Shown here: piece after piece, positions 33,507-39,759 of the stretch
Numbering within the stretch: the stretch's first letter is position 1
Layout of the letters: every line of letters starts with the position of its first letter
NCBI GenBank assembly: GCA_910584345.1
Contig: CAJTZX010000040.1
Coordinates: forward strand, 1 to 39,759
Reading direction: 5' to 3'
DNA: 39,759 nt
Source of the DNA: an uncultured Eubacterium sp.
Lineage (GTDB): Bacteria; Bacillota; Clostridia; Lachnospirales; Lachnospiraceae
The notes under the pieces: model-generated
The model's input: the letters and a program-made list of their open reading frames with translations, nothing else
Told to the model about the DNA's origin: nothing
Databases searched by the model: none
Translations under genes and position numbers: made by a program

Positions 33507-35462
33507 TTAGAATTGTTTTAACTCTTCCATCATTGCCGGCCTGTTTTTATATCGAACTCTCCAGTCTGCCACTATCTTTTGCACTTCTTCCTGCCCGCCC
33601 GGTATCTGAGCCATTCTCTTAAGATGCGCCGCCCACTCCTGATAATGTCTGCGGTCTGCCGCACGCTGCACCATATCCCCAAGTTCCTGTACATATTTTA
33701 CAAGCAACTGCTTCGGATAAATTTCTTTTAGCACACCCTCATACTGCTGCACAGCATAAAGTCCTTTTTGCGCTAGCACATATGCTAACAGGCGGTCATA
33801 CAGTTTTTCTTCCTGATACAATCGTTCCATATGCACATGGCCAGGAATCGCCAAAAAGATTTTCTCCCGCACCTTCGGCCATTCTTCTTTTATATACAGG
33901 CTTTTTAACTCACGAAAATCCTCCAGATTGCCCGCATAATCTTTTGTTACCAACTGCCAAAGCTGTTTTCTGTATGCTTCTGTATTGCCGCTCATTTGAT
34001 AGACTTCTTTTAATCTTGTACTAAACTGCCGGACAAGTCCTGGCATTCCCGCATCCATTTTCATACTTTCCAAAAGCGCATCGGCTGCCTGCGCATACTC
34101 TTTTTGCAAAATACACCGCTCGATAAAATATTTTCTGATATCCGCGTGTTCCCAATACTCTCTGCAGTAAGCCACAATATCTGCAAATGCACAGCCGGAC
34201 GCTTCCAGCAGCCTTATATGATACAGCGCCCATTTCTGCACATGATATCTTGCACTCCAGCTGTCAGAATCCACCTTTTGTTCTTGTGCTTTGCACTTTG
34301 AAAACGCAAGCTTTTTGTTTATAAATTCATCGCCTGTAAATAACTCTATCCATACCTGCTCCATCGACTCTTCGACATAATCTGAGGCTGTATCGTTCAG
34401 CTGCTTTGTAAACCAGCGATACATCCGGCACTTTAGCTGTTCGTCTGCATGTTGCTCCATCTCTTTCCAAAGATCCATACACTGCGCCGCTAACATACCT
34501 TTTGTACCATCTGAATCATCCATATCTACTGCCGCAACACTCGTAAATATATGGCAGACAAGTATAAAAGCATCTGCAAAATGTCCTTCCTGCAGCAGAA
34601 AACGTACATCTTCTGCTAAAATCTCCTGTATTTCCTGCCAAAAACCAAATGTATCATGATAAGAAATAAACTGCTTATCTCCGGCGTATTTTTCAATGAT
34701 ATGATTGACCTGCTGCTGATAACTTTCCATATCTTCCGGCAGCATACCCTGACTGGATAGCAATTTAAATCTGGAATAAAGTTTTGTATCTTCACGCAAA
34801 ATACGTATTAAAAAATTTCGGACGTCTGTTTCCTGTGCCTGATAGACGGTTGTTAGAATTTCATCTTGTTGATAGACTTCCCGATAAAGCTTTTCACGAA
34901 TCTGTTCAAATCTTTCTTTTATAATACGTGTTCCAGATGTCATAATCATCAGCGGCAATGCGTTTCTTCCTTTTGTAATCGGAGGCTGCATATATGGATA
35001 TTCGTTCAAAAAAAAGTTGTTTCTTTCATAAAACGCAATCCTTCTATTTGAAGTATCATTCGTTGAAATAGCATTCGTTGAAATAGCATTCGTTGAAATA
35101 GCATTCGAAATATTAGGATCCGTCTGCGGCGGTTCTACTTCCAGACAAATCCGGTTTGAAAATAACTGAACGGCTTCCTGAAGAATCAAACTGCCAAGTC
35201 CCTTCCCTCGAACGTCCGGTTCTGTTGCAAAATGCTCCAAAAATGTAAAGTCCTCAAACTGCCACACGGCAAGAAACGCATCGATTTTATCATGATTTTG
35301 TTCTGCTTCATGATGCGCCACATAGATACTGTATCGTTCTTCCTGCAACAGTTGCTTTTGTTCTTCATATGTTCGATATTCATCTTTCGGGAAACTGCGT
35401 TCCATAATCGAAAACACCCGATCAAACTCACAAGGCTTCATTTTCCGCATAATTTCTGACAT
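33507..35462 (-). CDS. GNAT acetyltransferase fused to a long helical domain
   Basis: A 651-residue protein. Residues 1-175 are a GNAT domain with acetyl-CoA motif VRGKGLGSLIL at 84-94 and the closing RRIAFYERNNFF strand-helix. Inside the GNAT, at 120-134, three NAIST units form a surface insert encoded by a 15-bp tandem repeat. Residues ~190-650 are helix-rich with Trp/Tyr-spaced repeats resembling a TPR-like solenoid; no family is recognised. ATG 35462 is chosen because AGGAG lies five bases upstream. It stands alone between hflX and the minisatellite. Substrate is unknown. Confidence 0.75.
   Translation of the reverse strand: MSEIMRKMKPCEFDRVFSIMERSFPKDEYRTYEEQKQLLQEERYSIYVAHHEAEQNHDKIDAFLAVWQFEDFTFLEHFATEPDVRGKGLGSLILQEAVQLFSNRICLEVEPPQTDPNISNAISTNAISTNAISTNDTSNRRIAFYERNNFFLNEYPYMQPPITKGRNALPLMIMTSGTRIIKERFEQIREKLYREVYQQDEILTTVYQAQETDVRNFLIRILREDTKLYSRFKLLSSQGMLPEDMESYQQQVNHIIEKYAGDKQFISYHDTFGFWQEIQEILAEDVRFLLQEGHFADAFILVCHIFTSVAAVDMDDSDGTKGMLAAQCMDLWKEMEQHADEQLKCRMYRWFTKQLNDTASDYVEESMEQVWIELFTGDEFINKKLAFSKCKAQEQKVDSDSWSARYHVQKWALYHIRLLEASGCAFADIVAYCREYWEHADIRKYFIERCILQKEYAQAADALLESMKMDAGMPGLVRQFSTRLKEVYQMSGNTEAYRKQLWQLVTKDYAGNLEDFRELKSLYIKEEWPKVREKIFLAIPGHVHMERLYQEEKLYDRLLAYVLAQKGLYAVQQYEGVLKEIYPKQLLVKYVQELGDMVQRAADRRHYQEWAAHLKRMAQIPGGQEEVQKIVADWRVRYKNRPAMMEELKQF
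35057..35107. repeat. 15-bp tandem repeat inside the GNAT gene
   Basis: CATTCGTTGAAATAG is repeated three times without change, followed by a partial CATTCG. The unit length keeps the reading frame, so copy changes would alter only the number of NAIST units. Confidence 0.9.
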
Positions 35463-35515
35463 AACCGCTCCTTTTTTCCTCCTCATAGACAATCACATAA
35501 GTATACACCGTTCCA

Positions 35516-36826
35516 TCAAGGCTGCAAATATTTTTGATACTTATCTTTATCTGCTCTGTGACACTTTACCCTGATCCGTGTACCGTTTTCTTCATAAGCG
35601 CTGTCTGTCACCTGTGCCTGTTCCATAAAATAAGACGTAACTTCTCCGTCTGCATATGGTATTAAAAATTCTGCGGATACATAGTCTTTATACACCTGTT
35701 CTACGATCATCTGAACAAGCAGCTTCAAAGAAGACTCCTCCTTTGCACAGATACATACTTTATCTGCTCCGTTTCTCTTTGGATATTCCACGGGCTGTTC
35801 ACATCGATCTGCCTGATTATAAACGGTAATCATCGGTACATCCGCTGCATGGAGTTGTGTCAATAGCTCCTGTGTCGTTACCATCTGTTCTTTATGATGC
35901 GGATCCGAAACATCTACCACCTGCAAAAGCAAATCTGCATTCTGCACCTCTTCCAGTGTTGCATGAAATGCTTTGACCAGATGATGCGGAAGCTTATGAA
36001 TAAACCCTACCGTATCTGATAATAAAAAATCCTGATTATTTCCAGTGCAAATCTGCCTTACCGTAGTATCCAGCGTAGCAAACAGCATATCTTTTTCCAG
36101 CACTTTCTTTTCGTCGTCTTTCACATATTTATCAACCATTGCATTCATAATCGTTGACTTTCCGGCATTGGTATAGCCGACCATTGCAACAAGCGGTATC
36201 CTTGCCGCCTGCCGCTTTTTACGCTGTATTTCCCGTTCTGCTGATACTTCTTTTAATTCCCGATTTAATTGTGCAATTCTTTTTTCTATTCTCCTGCGGT
36301 CAAGCTCCAGCTTTTTCTCACCTGCTCCACGGCTGCTCATACTGCCGCTCGTACCTCCCTGCCTGGTCAGAGCTTCGTGCATACCTACCAGTCTTGGCAG
36401 CAGATATTTTAATCTTGCAGATTCAACCTGCAGCTTTGCTTCTCTTGTTCTGGCACGAATAGCAAAAATATCCAGAATCAGTGTCGTTCGGTCTAACACA
36501 GGCATACGAAGCTCTCTTTGCAGGTTGCTCAGCTGAGAAGGTGTCAGCGCATCGTCAAACACGACGACATCTGCCTGAAAAGATACTGCCGTTTCTTTTA
36601 TTTCCTGTACTTTGCCTTTTCCCAAATATAATGCTTTATTGATATCATCCAGATTTTGCGTCACGACAGCTACCGGTTCCATATAACAGGCTGCTGCCAG
36701 ACTTTTTAGTTCCTCCATAGAACGGGCAAACTCCTCCTGACTATTATTTCCAAGATGAACCCCTGCGAGCAGTGCACGTTCATACTGTTTGCTTTCTGAT
36801 TTTGTTTTTTCATATTCCATTTCCAT
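35516..36826 (-). CDS. hflX: Ribosome-associated GTPase HflX
   Basis: A 436-residue GTPase with the HflX layout: an N-terminal domain (ALLAGVHLG, LGKGKVQEIKE, VVVFDDALTPSQ, LDRTTLILDIFA), the Gly-rich hinge SSRGAGEKKLELDRR at 165-178, and a G domain with G1 GYTNAGKST (217-225), G3 SDTVGF and G4 NQAD. HflX splits stalled ribosomes after heat or antibiotic stress. It is about the usual length. CAGGG is the only weak ribosome binding site before ATG 36826. Confidence 0.95.
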   Translation of the reverse strand: MEMEYEKTKSESKQYERALLAGVHLGNNSQEEFARSMEELKSLAAACYMEPVAVVTQNLDDINKALYLGKGKVQEIKETAVSFQADVVVFDDALTPSQLSNLQRELRMPVLDRTTLILDIFAIRARTREAKLQVESARLKYLLPRLVGMHEALTRQGGTSGSMSSRGAGEKKLELDRRRIEKRIAQLNRELKEVSAEREIQRKKRQAARIPLVAMVGYTNAGKSTIMNAMVDKYVKDDEKKVLEKDMLFATLDTTVRQICTGNNQDFLLSDTVGFIHKLPHHLVKAFHATLEEVQNADLLLQVVDVSDPHHKEQMVTTQELLTQLHAADVPMITVYNQADRCEQPVEYPKRNGADKVCICAKEESSLKLLVQMIVEQVYKDYVSAEFLIPYADGEVTSYFMEQAQVTDSAYEENGTRIRVKCHRADKDKYQKYLQP

Positions 36827-37110
36827 CTATATTACCCTGTCGCTTTCCAGTTCCTGTATTTTTTTCTGGTACTGCATGATTACACTTCCTTTTGATATTT
36901 CCTGTTATCAGGCGTACTACTATTTGCGAAAACCTTGTCCTGTTGCAGATTATAGCACATTCGTCGGGAAGATGGCAATATGAAAGAGGATATGAAAGAG
37001 GGATTCCAAATCTTTCACATTCTATGTAAGTTACAAATGCTATTCCATTCCGATAAACGGTATGATATCATAGTTCCATGAAAATATTGTCGATCAAGGA
37101 GGCAAAAACA

Positions 37111-37209
37111 ATGCACAGGGAACTTAAAAAAATAAAATATGATTATAATCAATAGCTGGATAAATTTCATTTACTGTACTTAGCACACAGCCGCATTAGA
37201 AAACAATAA
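37111..37209 (+). pseudogene. Decayed or leader mini-gene with strong ribosome binding site
   Basis: AAGGAGG lies eight bases before ATG 37111. The frame reads MHRELKKIKYDYNQ, then TAG at 37153, then LDKFHLLYLAHSRIRKQ and TAA. The second part reads like coherent protein, so one nonsense change in a ~32-codon gene is possible, and a hairpin directly follows. A real 14-residue peptide or a chance frame are alternatives. The rest of 36827-37323 shows no other gene. Confidence 0.35.
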
Positions 37210-37212
37210 ATT

Positions 37213-37249
37213 TGGAACTGCCAAAAACAATGTGTTTTCAACAGTTCCA
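37213..37249. terminator. Hairpin terminator between mini-gene and alpha-galactosidase
   Basis: An 8-bp stem, TGGAACTG with CAGTTCCA, extended inside by AAAACA/TGTTTT. It is followed by GTTTCTT on the plus strand and AATTT on the minus strand, so it may serve both convergent units. Confidence 0.6.
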
Positions 37250-37323
37250 GTTTCTTAAATCACAATATTATTTTAAACAACTTCGTTACTCATCCTTATA
37301 TTTACAAACCATCCGCAAAAAAA

Positions 37324-39519
37324 TCAAATCATAACAAAATGATATTTGATCGGCTGGTAATCTCCTTCACCGACCGGAAGCGGGATTCCTGCTTTCATAA
37401 GCGCTGCTCCCGTATATACTGCACCTGTTGCCGTGTCTTTATAGTGCTCCTCCGCCAACAGCCCTTCAGGATAAATCAGATGAATATGAGGGTTTGGTTC
37501 ATTTCTCAGCTGTACGCCGTTCACAATCGTCTCTTTTTTATCTTTTGATACAAACTGCCAGAGTACATAATCGTCATTATGGAACGGATTTGACAAACGG
37601 TAATAGTCCCCGGTCTGTACCAAGTGTTCGATCTGCTTATATTCCAAAATCTGTTTCTTTGCCATCTCTTTTTCTTTCGGCGTCAGATGTTCCAAATCCA
37701 GCTCGAAGCCAAACGTTCCTGCACTTGCAACAACTGCTCTTGTCTCAAATGGCGTTGTACGGCCTGTCTGGTGGTTCGGGCAAACACTGACATGCGCTCC
37801 CATCGTACTGATCGGATAACCAAAAGAAGTCCCATATTGGATTTTCAACCGGTCAATCGCATCGGTATTGTCACTGCACCAAATCTGCGGTGAATAATAT
37901 AACATACCAGCATCAAATCTTCCGCCTCCGCCTGCACAGTTTTCAAACAGCAGATTCGGATATCGTGTCACCAGCCGTTCCATCATTTCATATACGCCAA
38001 GCATATACCGATGGAACACTTCGCCCTGCCGTTCACCCGGAAGTGCAGACGAATAAACATTTGCCACGCTGCGGTTCATATCCCATTTTACATAGTCCGC
38101 TTCACAGCTGTCCAATACCTGGAAAATCTGCTCCATTACGTAATCACGGACTTCTTTTCTTGTAATGTCCAGATTCAGCTGATGGCGGCTCCTTGTCATA
38201 TGCCGCTGCGGAATTCTTAATATCCAGTCCGGATGATTACGATATAAATCACTATCTTCTGATACCATTTCCGGTTCAATCCACAGGCCAAATTTCATTC
38301 CCAGCGCTTTTATGCGCTTCACAAGCTGCGGCAAACCGCCTTTAATCTTAGATTCATTTACAACCCAATCGCCCAATCCGGAATAATCCGTATCCCGTTT
38401 GCCAAACCAGCCATCGTCTAAAACAAACATGTCCAGTCCGATTTCTTTCGCATTTTTAGCGATGTTAAACAGCTTTTCTTCATTAAAGTTAAAATACGTA
38501 GCTTCCCAGTTGTTGACAAGTATCGGCCTTGGCGCTGTGACATATTTGCTTCGAATCAGATTGGAACGGTATGCATCGTGATAAATATGGGACAGCCCGG
38601 ACAATCCTTTTGCAGAATAAGCCATAATCACTTCCGGCGTTTCAAATACATCTCCTGTATTCAGGCGATAGGAAAAATGGTAAGGATGAATGCCTATTAC
38701 AAGCCTCGTCTGCTCCATCTGGTCTACTTCAATCTCACAGCGGAAATTGCCGCTGTATGCAAGCGCAAATCCGTAACAGTCTCCATGCTTTTCACTTGTC
38801 GGCCGATCACAGAGAATGACAAACGGATTGTGCTGATGGCTGGACATGCCGCGCTTGCTCTCTACAGACTGTACCCCATGATATAACGGCAGACGTTCTG
38901 TCAGACGTTCCATCGCATGTCTTCCGTAAAAATGAATGAGATCCATATGCTTATTCGGATAATCCATCTCCATAGACATCGCGCGCTGTATCGTAACAAT
39001 CTTGTCCCCTTTATTTTCCATCCTGACAGCTCTTGTAATGACATCCAGATCATAAAAAACACCATACAAAAGATGTACCTTAAGATTTGTAATCCGGTCA
39101 TACAGCACGATCTCTAAAGTCTCCGCCTCATCTGCATTTCCAAACATGCATGGAAGTCCTTTCAGAGAATATTTTCCTTCTGTCATGCTATAAGACTCAT
39201 ACCGCAGATGAATGGCATCGCTTCCATCCTCATGGGTTACTTCCATTGCATTAATCCGGTAATCCCCGTTTCCATATCCGGAATATTCCTGCGGCAGCAC
39301 GTCCAAAGAAAAGGTACGATCATCTCCAGCTTCATACGGATTGCCTGAAAATCCACGGTCCAGGCTGATGATACGGTGCGAAGCATCGCTGTCTCCGATA
39401 TCCGCTCCATAATACAAATGTGCAAGCGTATCATAATCTCTTACCTGCATCTGATACACACTGTTTTTTGTATGAAGTTTAAATACTTTCGTCTGTTCAT
39501 CATAAGTAATATGCTTCAT
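37324..39519 (-). CDS. Alpha-galactosidase, GH36
   Basis: A 731-residue glycoside hydrolase of GH36. An N-terminal beta domain (to ~320) precedes the catalytic barrel with MFVLDDGWFGKR (365-375). The nucleophile is Asp480 in DYVKWDMNRS and the acid/base is Asp550 in IWCSDNTDAIDR, both at positions like those of characterised GH36 enzymes. ENCAGGGGRFD is also conserved. No signal peptide, so it acts on imported raffinose-family sugars or melibiose. GAGAGGTG precedes ATG 39519. The sugar ABC permease upstream supports this role. Confidence 0.95.
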   Translation of the reverse strand: MKHITYDEQTKVFKLHTKNSVYQMQVRDYDTLAHLYYGADIGDSDASHRIISLDRGFSGNPYEAGDDRTFSLDVLPQEYSGYGNGDYRINAMEVTHEDGSDAIHLRYESYSMTEGKYSLKGLPCMFGNADEAETLEIVLYDRITNLKVHLLYGVFYDLDVITRAVRMENKGDKIVTIQRAMSMEMDYPNKHMDLIHFYGRHAMERLTERLPLYHGVQSVESKRGMSSHQHNPFVILCDRPTSEKHGDCYGFALAYSGNFRCEIEVDQMEQTRLVIGIHPYHFSYRLNTGDVFETPEVIMAYSAKGLSGLSHIYHDAYRSNLIRSKYVTAPRPILVNNWEATYFNFNEEKLFNIAKNAKEIGLDMFVLDDGWFGKRDTDYSGLGDWVVNESKIKGGLPQLVKRIKALGMKFGLWIEPEMVSEDSDLYRNHPDWILRIPQRHMTRSRHQLNLDITRKEVRDYVMEQIFQVLDSCEADYVKWDMNRSVANVYSSALPGERQGEVFHRYMLGVYEMMERLVTRYPNLLFENCAGGGGRFDAGMLYYSPQIWCSDNTDAIDRLKIQYGTSFGYPISTMGAHVSVCPNHQTGRTTPFETRAVVASAGTFGFELDLEHLTPKEKEMAKKQILEYKQIEHLVQTGDYYRLSNPFHNDDYVLWQFVSKDKKETIVNGVQLRNEPNPHIHLIYPEGLLAEEHYKDTATGAVYTGAALMKAGIPLPVGEGDYQPIKYHFVMI

Positions 39520-39571
39520 ATTTCAATCACCTCTCACTCATTCTATGAAATGGCCGAATGTTCATAGCAGC

Positions 39572-39617
39572 AAATCCGGCACAATGAAAATTCGCTTACA
39601 GCGCATGTGCCGGATTT
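39572..39617. promoter_or_regulatory. Intercistronic hairpin between permease and alpha-galactosidase
   Basis: A perfect 12-bp stem, AAATCCGGCACA with TGTGCCGGATTT, around 22 bases. There is no U-tract on the minus strand (GATTTGCTGC), so partial termination or mRNA processing is more likely than full termination. Confidence 0.5.
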
Positions 39618-39707
39618 TAACTATTCAGCATAATTGGCCCATCACCTTGCAGCAATTGCAAGATTTGGATGTGAACAACAATCATCCGGCCTTTACGTAT
39701 TATTATA

Positions 39708-39759
39708 TTATTTTACTGCACCATTTACAACACCATTTAAAATCTGCTTCTGACAAATA
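39708..39759 (-). CDS. Sugar ABC transporter permease, C-terminal fragment
   Basis: Only the last 16 codons and stop are in the window: ICQKQILNGVVNGAVK. The QKQI-x-x-G-x-x-x-GAVK ending is characteristic of MalG-type carbohydrate ABC permeases. It lies upstream of the GH36 gene on the same strand, consistent with uptake of alpha-galactosides. Short, so the call rests on the ending and context. Confidence 0.6.
   Translation of the reverse strand, partial: ICQKQILNGVVNGAVK

Noticed and set aside
37213..37249. Third copy of the MITE because of GGAACTG...CAGTTCC ends
   Set aside because: Only 7-8 bases of the ends agree; the interior is unrelated and behaves as a normal terminator hairpin.

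Overview
The window looks like a Firmicutes chromosome, most likely a gut Lachnospiraceae. It is AT-rich, has strong AGGAGG-type ribosome binding sites, uses GTG and TTG starts, and carries GHKL/LytTR regulators, a GH36 alpha-galactosidase and a MntA/HepT module. No rRNA, tRNA or CRISPR was seen. Nearly all genes lie on the minus strand. The genus cannot be named from sequence alone.

Layout. (1) 1-5.7 kb: one end of a surface-polysaccharide locus, with a gmd fragment, two GT8-type glycosyltransferase genes (one fused to a GT4 domain), and the Wzt/Wzm ABC exporter pair. (2) 5.9-7.6 kb: small accessory genes, namely an XRE regulator with a palindromic operator candidate, a MntA antitoxin, a hepT with an in-frame stop, and a MITE-like palindrome. 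(3) 7.6-23.5 kb: the main feature, a large RiPP (ribosomally made, modified peptide) locus. It holds six short precursor genes sharing C-x6-C-x2-D-C, four radical SAM/SPASM enzymes, a subtilisin-like protease, an ABC exporter without a C39 peptidase domain, an FtsX-type ABC pair (probable immunity), one GHKL kinase, two LytTR regulators and a secreted zinc phospholipase C. (4) 23.8-27.7 kb: a GT2 glycosyltransferase, a galactokinase, a divergent AraC regulator, a second MITE copy, a 41-bp insertion footprint and a small hypothetical gene. (5) 27.8-33.1 kb: a second polysaccharide block, with a phosphoglycosyltransferase fused to an SDR epimerase, a CapD/WbpM-type 4,6-dehydratase and a PglK/MsbA-like ABC flippase. 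(6) 33.3-39.8 kb: a 15-bp minisatellite, a GNAT fusion protein, hflX, a decayed mini-gene, an alpha-galactosidase and the tail of a sugar ABC permease.

How the RiPP locus may work (inference). Rightmost precursor P6 has its own promoter and a terminator-like attenuator before its radical SAM enzyme. It sits among the kinase and both LytTR regulators, so it may be a modified peptide signal. The second operon (about 18.2 to 7.6 kb, transcribed leftward) encodes three further radical SAM enzymes, the protease, the exporter, precursors P5 and P4, the immunity-type ABC pair, and precursors P3, P2 and P1, and ends at a strong terminator. The precursors share a leader-end motif E-[VI]-N-[VI]-Y and a three-Cys core, which suggests thioether-type (sactipeptide/ranthipeptide-like) modification. 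I could not place the precursor family among RiPP classes I know.
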